Below, piece by piece: positions 23,041 to 34,087 of a stretch of 59,285 nucleotides of DNA. The notes beneath the pieces were generated by a model. It made no database searches and was not told the origin of the DNA. It was given only the letters and a program-made list of their open reading frames with translations. How positions within the stretch are numbered: the first letter of the stretch is position 1; each line of letters starts with the position of its first letter. This stretch comes from Hofstenia miamia (lineage: Eukaryota > Xenacoelomorpha > Acoela), in the NCBI GenBank assembly GCA_004352715.1, contig SCFE01000001.1, forward strand, positions 5,731,933 to 5,791,217, written 5' to 3'. A program made the translations under genes and the position numbers.

Positions 23041-23071
23041 NCTTGGAAATGTCGGCTCGTTGACAAGTCTG
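22391..23071. mobile_element. hAT-type MITE inserted in the LINE
   Basis: The ends cagacttgtcaacgagccga (22391) and tcggctcgttgacaagtctg (ending 23071) are perfect inverted repeats of 20 bp. They are flanked by exact 8-bp duplications gtccatat (22383-22390 and 23072-23079). Removing the element and one duplication joins the interrupted LINE sequence. The interior repeats the word acgagccgagc many times. The true length is probably about 380 bp, because 22737-23040 between two single Ns looks like a misplaced contig. Confidence 0.92.
22737..23040 (+). repeat. Contig flanked by single Ns, duplicated at 24085-24203
   Basis: The word gctttgtacagataaatttcg and the next about 100 bases are the same as at 24100-24203, right up to the 1000-N gap. 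Beyond that point this contig continues for about 190 more bases and ends in (TA)n. It probably belongs in the 24204-25203 gap, not inside the MITE. Confidence 0.75.
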
Positions 23072-23860
23072 GTCCATATTATAAAACAATGTATTAGGTC
23101 ATCCTCAATCGAATGATAAACCGCGATAAATTCTTCTATTTCAGATTAATTGAGACTCCCTTATGTAGATTATGTAATCTTGAATACGAGAACCCCAAGC
23201 ATCTAATATTTCATTGTACAGCCAGAATAGCACTTAAACCCGCAGACTTTCATAGATTATCTGACTTAAATAACACATCAAATTATTATGAAACCATAGA
23301 ATATATAATAAAAAACATTGTCCTACCTAAGGACCAATAAACGGTATAGGAGGATTTTTTACGCATTTTATGCATGTAAATATATTTTAACTAACCCTTA
23401 AAACTTTTTTAGATAATCGACCGGTCCTTTTTTAACGCCGCAGAAGTATGTGTGAATGAGTGTCTATTTAACTTATTACTTTATTTAGATTTTGGTTTAT
23501 TTTTTGTTCAGTTTCCTTGTTTTGTACGTGTGCTCATTTATTGTTTAGTTTTGTCCATACCCTATTATTTTCCCTTCTGTCCACTATTTTTGTTTTTGTT
23601 TTGCTTTGTCCTTGTAAATATTTAACCTTGTTTTTAGGAACTTGCTGGCAGCTTCCTTTTTGTTTCCTTTTGTTTTCGTTGTTATCATATTCTTTGTTAA
23701 CTTTATATTAATATTTACTAATAGTATGGTCTTTGAATGGTGACGGGAATGAGGCATTGTAGTGATTTTTGGTACAATGATGACAAAAGAACTTGCACAA
23801 GCTTCTTATATTCTGAGTACCATTTATGTGTAGAAAATAAAAGAAACCGTTTACTTTAAT

Positions 23861-24065
23861 TTGATGTTATGGATCTCGATCCAATCAAATGATCATTAAC
23901 ATCAATCATCTTCTGATTGGGCAAACAGCACTTCATTGGTATTACTTAGCATCTTGCATCTTTCTCAAGTATATTTTTTATAATAAATCTAATCTTTGCA
24001 TTATATATATATAATACCGCTTTGTATGCATTATAGAAATATATATATCACTTTGTATTAAAAAA

Positions 24066-24101
<36 letters not shown>

Positions 24102-24203
24102 CTTTGTACAGATAAATTTCGAACCAATGAGCCCTCGGCTACCCCAAACTTGAAAATTGATATTCAAGCTGTATGTTAGACATATAATTATGCCTAAACA
24201 CAT
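23861..24203. other. AT-rich spacer with (TA)n
   Basis: Contains (TA) runs at about 24003-24012 and 24069-24100, then the sequence also found in 22737-23040. No gene. Confidence 0.5.
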
Positions 24204-25203
24204 NNNNNNNNNNNNNNNNNNNNNNNNNNNNNNNNNNNNNNNNNNNNNNNNNNNNNNNNNNNNNNNNNNNNNNNNNNNNNNNNNNNNNNNNNNNNNNNNN
24301 NNNNNNNNNNNNNNNNNNNNNNNNNNNNNNNNNNNNNNNNNNNNNNNNNNNNNNNNNNNNNNNNNNNNNNNNNNNNNNNNNNNNNNNNNNNNNNNNNNNN
24401 NNNNNNNNNNNNNNNNNNNNNNNNNNNNNNNNNNNNNNNNNNNNNNNNNNNNNNNNNNNNNNNNNNNNNNNNNNNNNNNNNNNNNNNNNNNNNNNNNNNN
24501 NNNNNNNNNNNNNNNNNNNNNNNNNNNNNNNNNNNNNNNNNNNNNNNNNNNNNNNNNNNNNNNNNNNNNNNNNNNNNNNNNNNNNNNNNNNNNNNNNNNN
24601 NNNNNNNNNNNNNNNNNNNNNNNNNNNNNNNNNNNNNNNNNNNNNNNNNNNNNNNNNNNNNNNNNNNNNNNNNNNNNNNNNNNNNNNNNNNNNNNNNNNN
24701 NNNNNNNNNNNNNNNNNNNNNNNNNNNNNNNNNNNNNNNNNNNNNNNNNNNNNNNNNNNNNNNNNNNNNNNNNNNNNNNNNNNNNNNNNNNNNNNNNNNN
24801 NNNNNNNNNNNNNNNNNNNNNNNNNNNNNNNNNNNNNNNNNNNNNNNNNNNNNNNNNNNNNNNNNNNNNNNNNNNNNNNNNNNNNNNNNNNNNNNNNNNN
24901 NNNNNNNNNNNNNNNNNNNNNNNNNNNNNNNNNNNNNNNNNNNNNNNNNNNNNNNNNNNNNNNNNNNNNNNNNNNNNNNNNNNNNNNNNNNNNNNNNNNN
25001 NNNNNNNNNNNNNNNNNNNNNNNNNNNNNNNNNNNNNNNNNNNNNNNNNNNNNNNNNNNNNNNNNNNNNNNNNNNNNNNNNNNNNNNNNNNNNNNNNNNN
25101 NNNNNNNNNNNNNNNNNNNNNNNNNNNNNNNNNNNNNNNNNNNNNNNNNNNNNNNNNNNNNNNNNNNNNNNNNNNNNNNNNNNNNNNNNNNNNNNNNNNN
25201 NNN
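24204..25203. other. Assembly gap (exactly 1000 N)
   Basis: The round number indicates unknown true size. All long open frames through it are artificial. Confidence 0.99.
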
Positions 25204-25868
25204 CACAATGCTTTTATGCTATTCTAGCATAATGTATCTAAATGTTCATGTAAAAAATTGAGAGACGCTACCATAATATTAAATACTTCAAAATATGGGC
25301 AAGGAATTTAGATTTAATATTTTTGCAATATGTTTTTAATAATAACATTTATCCATTGAGCAACATCAATTTTGAAATAATGCACTCTCAAATTCATGTT
25401 TCCAAAAGCTAATATAAAATTGAAAACACATAGAAGAATTCTAAAACAGATTCGGATAGACAATAAAAAGATCTTTAAAAATTTTAGTATTACTTTTTAA
25501 GTTTTACTTTTTCCTTCGAGCAAACATCAATTTAAAAAAATTTACTCTCAAATCGTTGTTTTCAAATTCTAATATAAAATTCCTTGTGTAAAAAAATTGA
25601 AAACACATAAAAGAATTCTAAGAACAGATTCAGATAGACAATAAAAAGATCTTTAAAAAATTTAGTATGACTTTTTGAGTTTTTTATTTTTGACTTTATA
25701 ATTTGGAAATTTGTTGTTTTTGCCCTTAGAAAATTCCACTATTCAGGGAGACATCTAGCGAAAAAATTTGGAATTTCGAGTAGAACTTCTTTGCTTCAAT
25801 TTCTCCATATGCTGTACATAAATTAATAATTGATGCAATGCAAGCACTTAGCAACAAAATTGTCTCTT
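25204..25868. other. AT-rich sequence with a local duplication
   Basis: Two related stretches at about 25325-25505 and 25505-25685 share words such as aatataaaattgaaaacacat(a)agaagaattctaa, agattc(a/g)gatagacaataaaaagatc and tttaaaaattttagtat. They are a diverged tandem duplication of about 180 bp. No gene. Confidence 0.6.
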
Positions 25869-26882
25869 CTAATTTTTTGTAGTGTGTCCCTTTGAGCGAA
25901 TAACAGTTTCAAGGCGATCAGGGATTGAAGCAAAAAGTCTTTCAATAAAGCTGTTGGGAATTGCATAAAATTTTTTCTTTATTGCGCTCCACAGCTCGTC
26001 TTCAGTGTGAAGAGTATGCTGTCCAATTCGATATTTGACCTCTTTCCACATATTTTCGATAATATTAAGATCTGGAGATTGGCCAGGCCGGTCAGCAAGA
26101 ATAGCAACCCCATTATTGTGGAGGAAATTTTTCATTTCTTTCAAGGTATGACAAGGAGCACCATCCTGCTGATATATTGATCACTTGTAAGGAGTGGCAA
26201 GAGTTGCTTTTCTAGAATCCAAGCATATTGAGAGCTTCGGAGAGTACCAGTGATTGAACAATTTTGCGAATGCGACACTTCCATATTGCACCTCATACCA
26301 TTACAGACTTCCCTCCATAATTCATGGTCCCCCGAGTTAGTTGAGGCAAGAATCTGAACTCCTCCCCATTTGGTCTCTTTACCACCATTCTCTTCGATGA
26401 GAATAGCTCAAATTTTGACTCATCTGAAAATATAGCATTAGACCAATGATCAATTGAATTGTCTCTCATTAAATTGGCCAACCTCACTCGGCGTAATCTT
26501 TGCTTTGAGGTTAAAAATGTCCTTCTGGGTGCCACGAAATTCCCAATTGAGTACTTTTTCATGATGTTTCGCACAGTTCTTGCTGTCACGATGTGACCAT
26601 CAGCCCATTCCTTGCGAAATTCCTCTGAAGTCTTCCTGGGATTTTGCTTTGAAAGGCACATAAGAGCTGATTGGGAGGTTTGGAGATCTTCTTTGGTCTT
26701 CCGGACTTTGACTTGGGGGCAATGATGTTTTCAGAATTGAAACGTCTGTTGATACCCTTGACAGTACTTCGAGGTAGCTCTATAAGTTGGGCTGTATTAC
26801 GTTGACTCATCCCTTCTAAATGTTTGGAGATAATCAGCTCGCGGATGGCAAAAGGTACGTAATCAGGCATCATATATGGCAA
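25869..26882 (-). pseudogene. Tc1-like transposase relic (DD35E spacing)
   Basis: Read right to left in three frames. Residues from 26882 hold the helix-turn-helix region (SQRNTAQLIELPRSTVKGI) and the basic linker KSKSGRPKK. The middle piece (26661-26293) has the second helix-turn-helix and IFSDESKFELFSS with the first catalytic Asp. A broken segment near 26150 encodes QQDGAPCHT (second Asp). The last piece (26144-25869) has QSPDLNIIENMWKEVK with the catalytic Glu. The Asp-to-Glu spacing counts to 35 residues. At least two frameshifts kill it. Overall length fits an almost complete Tc1 transposase of about 340 residues. Terminal inverted repeats were not recognised. Confidence 0.88.
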
Positions 26883-27230
26883 AGAAGGACTGTTATTTTC
26901 ATGGGTGGCCGAATTTTTTTTTCGAGTACTGTGCTTCTAATGCTTGGTATTGTGTTGCTGAAAAATTATGTTTTTTTGCTAAAATATAGTAATCAGGTTT
27001 GGGTGTATCTAACGGATCCATTGTTTTCAAGCTGATAAGAAAAGTAATAGAATAGATTTATGTAAAATGTAGCTAAGAATTACTAACAAAATATAATTTA
27101 AAAAAATATTTAGTATATTATATAACTACACTGTAGAAATGTTAAGAAATTAATGCTAGTACAGATTTTCATAAATAATAAAATATTTTCAATTCAATGT
27201 GCGAGTTTGTGAGTAAAGTAAATTGCGTAC
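26883..27230. other. Spacer between Tc1 relic and GPCR pseudogene
   Basis: AT-rich. It should hold later exons of the GPCR copy if they existed (minus strand), but none is recognisable here. Confidence 0.45.
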
Positions 27231-27359
27231 CTTAATAGGTAGTAACAAAGAGATCAGTCTATCTATGGAAACTAGACAAAGCATGAATCCAGCTAATCTT
27301 GTTGAGCTTTTATCTTGGTATAAAGCAACAGCACAAGAAAATGTGGAGTATCCTTTAAC

Positions 27360-28191
27360 TCTTTGATGCATAATGGTACATACGCTAATTCGTGATCAGG
27401 GTATATATTTGAACCTTTCTAATTATTACCAAATACTAAAAAAATTGGCGTGATTTCCTTAAATAATACACAAATATAAATAATAGAAAATTTGTTAAAA
27501 TTTATTTATTCCTAAGCTAGCTTACTGACTTTTGGTGTTTGCTTCAAACAAAGAATGCTTGCTTGTGATATTTCAAAAATTTTTGTGGAGACTGAATACA
27601 AAGTTTTCTTTTTGATCTAGGCTTATTTGCCACGACTGACTCAAGATTTCAGGATTTGCAAAGCCTCAAATTCCAAGTACTTATCCTTGTTCACAATGAA
27701 ATTTTCATTGTGAAGCTGCTTTAAGACAGGGCTGTGAATGGGTCCAAATATTTTGATCCAGCTCTAAATTCAACCCATGAATTTTGATCCAAATGAAACA
27801 AAATTCTTTTGAGCATTTAATGCTTTTGACCCATGCCAAAATTTTGTTAAATTGTAACCAAAATATGACCCAACACTTCTGCTTCATCATAATCAATATT
27901 TAGAATATATATGTATGCATATATATATATATATATATATATATANNNNNNNNNNNNNNNNNNNNNNNNNNNNNNNNNNNNNNNNNNNNNNNNNNNNNNN
28001 NNNNNNNNNNNNNNNNNNNNNNNNNNNNNNNNNNNNNNNNNNNNNNNNNNNNNNNNNNNNNNNNNNNNNNNNNNNNNNNNNNNNNNNNNNNNNNNNNNNN
28101 NNNNNNNNNNNNNNNNNNNNNNNNNNNNNNNNNNNNNNNNNNNNNNNNNNNNNNNNNNNNNNNNNNNNNNNNNNNNNNNNNNNNNNNNNNN

Positions 28192-28227
<36 letters not shown>

Positions 28228-28325
28228 CTAATAGTTATTGTTTTGATGGAAATGTTTATTAATAATTTAATGTTTTTAAAGAAAAAGAGTCATGTGGACC
28301 GGCCTGGTTAGCCATCAAAGGTTTA
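27360..28325. other. Insertion within GPCR pseudogene, with (TA)n and gap
   Basis: Unrecognised sequence separating two parts of one ancestral exon. It contains (TA) runs at both sides of a 246-N gap (27946-28191). No target duplication or terminal repeats were identified. Confidence 0.6.
27946..28191. other. Assembly gap (246 N) in (TA)n
   Basis: Flanked on both sides by ta repeats, so the gap is probably a longer microsatellite. Confidence 0.97.
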
Positions 28326-28608
28326 CTTAATACCAATATATGTGGGAAGAAAAAAGATTATAATTGCATCAAAGGCTCCAGAGTTGAAGTAAGCGATTGC
28401 TAAGATTTTCATGTTTCCAGAAAAAGCGTGACTAAGCAATTTCTTTTTTCATAGCATTGCAATTTATGAAAAGTAAGATATTCCCAAGAAAGCAACCAAA
28501 GACCATTATGATTGGAACTGCAATGTGAATGAAAGGTAAGAAGATGTTCATCTGCTCGAGAGTTTTGCTTTCTTCGCTTGTCATTTGGGAAGTTGGGGTC
28601 AAGTTCAT

Positions 28609-29359
28609 TTTGCAAAAGCCTAAAATTTAGTTTATAAATAATAGCAAAGAATTTTGCTAAATAAATGTCGGTCTATTAAAAAGGTACAATAATAATCTAG
28701 ATGCTGAAATTAAAAAATCTGAATTGATTTGTTGCAGCAGAAAATATAAACCTATTGTTTGCATCATTTCGCGACAAATTTCGTTTTATTTGTTATTGGA
28801 ATAAGGTTGGAGCAGTGGGTTGCTCTATCATTTTTGCTTTGTTGTGGGAGCTGATGAGGATCCCATCGGCGCCTGAAACTACAAATACTTAGTAGAAATC
28901 CTGTAAATCATGGTGCACTGATTGTATCTTACTATGACGATTCATCTAAGAAACAGCAATAATAATCTATCTTGTCTATCGAAACTGACTTTCAGAGCAC
29001 TTCCAACATTTCTCCCAAAAAATTTAGGATTGCCTCTTTCACATTCCTTGGATGTTTGTTGAAATCTTTTCGATGGGATGATCTCTTCAAAGGCAACTTC
29101 GATCATACTCTTAACTTCGGCAGCCTTCATTCAATTTTCGTTTCAATTATAACTTTTATTTCATCAGCACTAACTTTCATATGCAATTTACATCAATGAT
29201 GTTCAAATATACTGCAAAGTGATAGGTTTGGAATACAAGTGGTGAAGAGGCCACTGTATGTTTGATGTTTGATAAATGACATTAAAATTAATCATATAAA
29301 TTCATTCTGTAAATTTATAGAGAATTCTAACTACTACAGCCTACATCTCCTTATGATTT
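28609..29359. other. Intergenic; unrecognised minus-strand open frame
   Basis: A minus-strand reading through 29180-28942 gives a charged helical stretch (DEIKVIIETKIEMKAAEV) then FEEIIPSKRFQQTSKECERG. It looks coding-like, but no family is recognised. It could be a decayed LINE ORF1. Confidence 0.3.
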
Positions 29360-30460
29360 CAGGATTCAAAAATAAAAATACCAATCACAGAAAGGCTATG
29401 GGAGACAGACATAGGTTATAAGTTAAAAAAGAATAATAAAGCAGTGAGTCACCTATCGTATATGGACAACCTGAAGATGTATGCCAGTTCAAGGAAGATG
29501 TTACAGAAGCAAGTAGGGACATTGGGGAAGGAAAATAGAGAGTCTGGGATGGAGATTGGACTAGGAAAGTGCGCTGCAGTGGCAATGACCAGAGACAAGT
29601 GTACAGATGGAGTGGATTGAAGACCACAAGTGGGAATAAAATTGAGGAAGTGTCAAGGAGGGTTACAAGTACTTAGAAGTGATACAAAGGGATAGAACAG
29701 ATTGGGAGGAAATGAAGATGTGGTTAAGAAAAATATACAACAGAGGGTAAGGAAAGTACTATAAAAATGGGTAGAATAGCATAAAGGCATTTTATACGTA
29801 GGCAATCCCAATGATGAAATAGTTAGATGGAACTAGATTGAATTAAGGGAGCTAGACAAGGAGGCAACGTAGGTCTAGCATCAGAGAAAGCCTTCAGCTT
29901 AAATAGAGATGTAAATAGACTGTACATGGCAATGCATAAGAGAGAGGAAGGACTGCTAAATGAAGGAACCTGTAGAATCAGAAGCACTAGGAGTAAAGGA
30001 ATTCGTAGAAGAGCAAAATAATGGCCAATACTGGAAGTCTGCATGCAGCTAGGGAAGACAAGAACAGAAGATTAAGGAAAAAATTCATATCAGATTAGGA
30101 TAATAGTAGAGAGACAAACAAGATATAGACAGAAGGCAGTACATGGAGAATATTGGAGTAATACAGAAAAGTGTGTCAGACAAAAAAGCAAACAAATGTC
30201 TAATGAAGGCAGAACTAAAAAGAGAAGCAGCACAGGAGCAAGCAATAAGTCAAACTGGAAAAGAAGCACATAGACAAAAGAGCTGAAGCACATTGTAAAT
30301 GACAAGTGTAGACTATGTAAGAAAGAGTTGCAGGCAGTAGATTATCTAATAGTAGGTTGTGAGAATTTGGCAGAGAATGAGCATACGCTCAGGCATGACA
30401 AGTATTTCATACGCCTGAGGCACCAATGTTCTTGAATTTCCCCAATCAATTTCGTGTTAT
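29360..30460 (+). pseudogene. Non-LTR retrotransposon RT relic (copy 2, same family as 174-2044)
   Basis: The 5' part is missing; it starts within the RT fingers/palm. KIPITERLWETDIGYKLKK and HLSYMDNLKMYASSRKM parallel ITERLKETCIRYKLEK and HLWYMDDKKMYAGSKKM of copy 1. The active-site YMDD reads YMDN here. Unlike copy 1, it continues into the C-terminal region: ELRELDKEA, NRDVNRLYMA, then KCRLCKKELQAVDYLIVGCE with a Cys-x2-Cys...Cys pattern and ENEHTLRHDKYFIRLRHQ near 30300-30420. This tail is characteristic of the family. Many stops make it dead. The two copies are in opposite orientation about 28 kb apart. Confidence 0.82.
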
Positions 30461-33012
30461 AGAATTTTTGAAACTGATCATTTTAATAAAATGAAAATGG
30501 GTAATCGGTTGTGAATTTACAGTGTTTTTTGGTAATGTGCCCGTAATTATTTTTATCTATTTTTTTGGTGGTTGGCTTACACTGAAAGGCCATTGATAGT
30601 TTCGAAAGTTGTTCCGCATTGCTCTAAGAAGATATCGTTAAAAATATTTTATGCCATGTATTAAGATAAATTCTGCAAAGTATTTTTGTCACACGACGGC
30701 GCACGGAAAACGTTTTCAGTAAAATGATGAAATGATTTTCTAAAGCTGGGCATGAACTTTAGCTCTTAAATGCATTGAATTCATCAGCATCTTGGCACTT
30801 TATTGTCAAACCCAAACCGATCAGCATGGAGAAAATGCACCAGGCCATGAAACAAATGGAAGAACGTCATGAAGGCAAAGTAGGAACCAACATTAAAATA
30901 TTTTTTTCACTTAATTATTTTTTTGATGTTGCACATACACATTTTTGACAAAAATGAAATTTAATATTTGAATTTATTGTCAAAATTAAAAATAAATTTC
31001 CACTTTTTTTCATTGTAAAAACAATTTTTTGTAAGCACAGTGTTATCAAGTGAACACATCGGTTTGTTTCACTGTTAAGAGAGATTTATTCCAACGAGTT
31101 AAACTAGAATTTAAGTTGAAAAAGAAAAGGGGTAATTTATATTCAATTATTTATTACCACGAAAATTCGATTAGAGGTAATATCAGTTCCACCCCGAGTC
31201 AATACTTTGAAAAACACTGTAAAACTAGGTCAATGCTTGAGCAAATATTTGTATTTAAACTTAGCAATTTCCCAGAATCCTATTTCAAATTCAAAATATT
31301 GACAATTTCTTAAATTACATCTTTGTTGAATATCTTACTTCCCATTTTTAGGTAGCAAGCATGCCATCTCAATGATTGTATCATAGAAAAGATGAATATG
31401 TTATGTATTAAGGATTTCCCTTTCACTCCACATAGACATTACATCACCACTGCAAACAGATGATGTAGGTCTCCGTTCTCCTCTTCTTTCACAAGTTTGT
31501 TCAATGATTTCTAGATTGGATAACACCTAACACCCAACTACTTTTACCCAACAATTATAATGAGATTCCCCAGGATGAGAAGCAAATGCAACATTGTTGT
31601 CAACACTGTCAAAATCACAAAAAGAATATTATTCCGGATTACCAACACAATCTGCGAGGAAAAGTATTCGAAAAAATAAGACCATCATCACTCGAAATTG
31701 ATGAAAACAAATAAGAATAATACTTTTTATTTGCATAGGAATTTAATAAATTATAATATGTAGTTAAGATATTCACTAAATATATTTGTTGAAATTGAAA
31801 TTTACTCCATTTTAATACTATTCTGGTCTCTAAGCATATGGAGGCCATTGAAACTATATAATTAAAAATTTCGAATGACATCTTGCGGTAGAAATTGAAA
31901 TTTTGTTCAAGTTACAACAATATATCTAAATTTTCTTTATTCAAATAATCGTAGAAGAGTAATGCGGTAGCATTAAAAAATTTAGCAAGTGCTTAAGAAT
32001 GTATATGCAAGCTAGTGATAGGGTCATATATATAATGTCCACGACCAGATCAGATGGTGGAAAACATATTTAGCTCAGTATGGTTTTTTTCAATTACTTT
32101 CCTTAATGCTTCCTTCATTACATATGTGATATACATGTATGTTATGCCATAAGCCTGTGCAAAATCACAAAAATTATATATTTATATTCACTTTATTCTA
32201 CATATGCATTGCCAATGACAAATGCTTTTTTGATTTATGTTTAGTATTCAGCTAATGTTAAATCTGCTTGCTCCATTGAAAATCGTTTCTCCACTTATCT
32301 CTTAATTGTTGTAATATTGCAGTTGGTATATATAAAAAACATCTTAAGTCATGGACCTCTGCGATGTTTATCTTTGTGTTATACACAAATGTAAACATTG
32401 CAAAGATCTTTGCCTAAGGGATATCAATATGTTTCTATGGTTGCAGGACAGGGTTCGATTTAAAAAAAAATTAATTAGAATAATTTTCCTTTTTCTTATT
32501 ATATTATTAACTGAAACTGTTTTTTGCAATGAATTACTTTGTAAAGGAAAAGGAAAATGTAATTAAAGAACACGATAGACATCAGGATTAAATAGTCTTA
32601 AACCAGGTCCGCTTGAATAATAAAACAGTTGAGGTCTGGTGAGGTCTGAAGTGAGGTTAAACTCATCTCAAGTCTCCATAAAAGAAAATCAAACCTATTT
32701 TTTATTCAAACTTCATTTGCTGCCTGATAGGAAAATTATGTAACAATTTATTAAGGAAATCTTGAATTACAAGTTCGATTAAAAATATTATTGAGAATTA
32801 TCTGGGATAACATAAAGAATAATGGGTTTATAATATCATGCAATTTGTCTATGGCATGTATGCACAAATTTTTGTGTCTAGTTTTTGTAACAGTGTGCTT
32901 GTAATATTGCATAGTGTAAATTTTAAATAAAATGTGAGAAAGTTAAATTTTTAGACTGAAGTTTCTTGTTGTAATGCTTAAAATATTTATTTGTATTCCT
33001 TCCAGTGTAAAG
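30461..33012. other. Long AT-rich intergenic stretch
   Basis: No gene recognised. Open frames at 31050-31313 (+), 31639-31881 (-) and 32351-32566 (+, with a hydrophobic stretch IIFLFLIILLTETVF) lack family features. Nothing resembling element ends was seen. Confidence 0.35.
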
Positions 33013-33430
33013 CTGGACGTAAACTGCTGGTAAGTAAAGTAAAGTAAAGTAAAAATTTTTGCTTACCGACAGTGTACGAGCTCTTAAGTAAAGAAAAGTA
33101 AGGTTTCAAGTAGAAAATTACACAATTGGTTTTGTTCAATTTTTAAGTAAGCTTTATCAAAATCAATGATATATCACATTAATATTGTATGCATTTAATT
33201 TTTTTGATGAAATTGCACAATAACGCTCGCATACATGTCATAAACAAGTCAAAATATATTCTTTTAGTTGTAATAAGTTGGGTTTTATATAACTCTTTAT
33301 GCCTGTTAAACAATGGTTATACTTTACTCTACTTTACGGCAGTATACGAGATCTTAAGTAAAGTAAAATAAAATCAAATTACAAAATTCTCTGGTTTGTT
33401 TTACTTTACTTTACAGCAGCGTACGACTAG
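33013..33430. mobile_element. Foldback/MITE-like element built on AAGTAAAG repeats
   Basis: The left side reads ctggacgtaaactgctggta then (agtaa)(agtaa) repeats. The right side reverse complement reads ctagtcgtacgctgctgtaa then the same repeats. Two internal inverted blocks, cagtgtacgagctcttaagtaaag (33069) and cagtatacgagatcttaagtaaag (33341), repeat the end motif in the same orientation. It has no coding capacity. A target duplication was not identified, so the boundaries are approximate. Confidence 0.6.
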
Positions 33431-33533
33431 GGTAAGGATGAAAATACTCAATATTGAAATAACCGCAAGTAACTAATTAAACATTGCAAAATATCGGTTA
33501 GCATCTAAAATAATATGGCTAAATTTAAAATAG

Positions 33534-33604
<71 letters not shown>

Positions 33605-33835
33605 CCAATGCGAATTAAATGATTGAAGGCTGATGCTTTAATTCTGTTAACAGTATATACTGGAATTTGTTAACAATTTTCTTGAGTAATCCTTAGTTTT
33701 AAGCTTTCAATGAATTATTGTTTTCCGCTGTGCAAAGCCTATTATATCGGTCGTCTTGATATCTACATTATTGATTTGGCTTTCAAATGCGCATTGTTTT
33801 GCTGATCTGTTCATCCATGAACTTCTACTACACCA
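33431..33835. other. Spacer with (TA)n microsatellite
   Basis: A (TA) repeat with one interruption spans about 33535-33604. No gene. Confidence 0.7.
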
Positions 33836-34087
33836 AAGCCCCATTTGCACGACATGCTTTTCTTTATGTAGGGGAAAACTTATCGTGTAAGCGCAAATTA
33901 ACATTAGACAATGGCTCGTAAGGGAAAACTTGCGAGCTGAGTAAATGTTGGTAAGTTTTCTGATTATGAATATGAATCATTAGGGAAAACTTATCGTGCA
34001 AATGCAAATGATGTTTGGTTAATGTGATAATTGTCTCGTAAATATAGATAAAATCTAAAGAGGAAGCTTATCGTGTAAATGGGGCTT
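33836..34087. mobile_element. MITE-like element, 252 bp
   Basis: Left end aagccccatttgcacgacatgc and right end gcttatcgtgtaaatggggctt are inverted repeats of about 22 bp. The words gggaaaacttatcgtg and ctcgtaa recur inside (33870, 33912, 33983, 34035). It has no coding frame. No clear target duplication was found. Confidence 0.7.

Larger units (their letters stand above)
19490..23340 (+). pseudogene. LINE ORF2: endonuclease, reverse transcriptase, Cys/His tail
   Basis: Endonuclease pieces: KPDYILLQETKIAEI (about 19530) with the catalytic Glu; FSAGDSNCYYLKD (about 19800), where the usual GDFN reads GDSN; and SGIDHYYASNDL then SDHNPY (about 19990-20075) with the catalytic His. RT pieces: TQNSFIKARKSSLNIST, LNIDFKKAYDSM at 21102-21137 (motif A), DVQRGVWQGWPLSCILF near 21250 (motif B, usually RQGCPLS), and FADD at 21389-21400 (active site). 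After more decayed sequence and the MITE, TPLCRLCNLEYENPKHLIFH at about 23152 is the zinc-knuckle-like tail. The words resemble L1/Tx1 elements. Multiple stops make it nonfunctional. Confidence 0.85.
18230..23860 (+). mobile_element. L1/Tx1-like non-LTR retrotransposon, decayed, with a nested MITE
   Basis: A long two-ORF LINE on the plus strand. It contains a GC-richer leader (18240-18500), an ORF1 relic with a coiled coil (18509-19389), an apurinic-type endonuclease (about 19490-20080), RT (about 20277-21420), and a C-terminal Cys/His motif (about 23155-23215). An AT-rich 3' tail holds a polyadenylation-like aataaa near 23838. Many stops and frameshifts show that it is inactive. The exact 5' and 3' borders were not found, so both ends are approximate. 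A hAT-type MITE interrupts the C-terminal region. Confidence 0.8.
27231..28608 (-). pseudogene. Rhodopsin-class GPCR pseudogene (sister of the 36.6-38.3 kb gene)
   Basis: Minus-strand copy of exon 1 of the receptor gene. From ATG 28608 the text MNLTPTSQMTSEESKTLEQM parallels the intact gene. A net 2-bp loss after AMKKE shifts the frame near 28440. The conserved TM2 Asp (LAIADF in the intact gene) reads Tyr (LAIAYF). About 960 bp of foreign sequence, including a (TA)n tract and a gap, lies between the TM2 end (about 28325) and KGYSTFSCAVALYQ (27359). The exon ends with LLLPIK at 27231 and a consensus donor AAG|gtacgc. Exons 2 and 3 were not found downstream. The frameshift, insertion and missing exons together make it a pseudogene. 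Confidence 0.85.

Noticed and set aside
24048-25227. Very long open frames across N runs (also at 10035-10338, 15073-15397, 27911-28231 and 55306-56917)
   Set aside because: They are made almost entirely of undefined residues from gaps and have no real coding content.
29385-30305. Minus-strand hydrophobic frames
   Set aside because: Antisense shadows of the plus-strand LINE copy 2.
32351-32566. 71-residue frame with one hydrophobic segment
   Set aside because: No family resemblance and no flanking gene structure; AT-rich DNA yields such frames by chance.
33033-33426. AAGTAAAG runs considered as a CRISPR-like or regular array
   Set aside because: No constant spacers; the repeats are inverted around a centre and the genome is eukaryotic.
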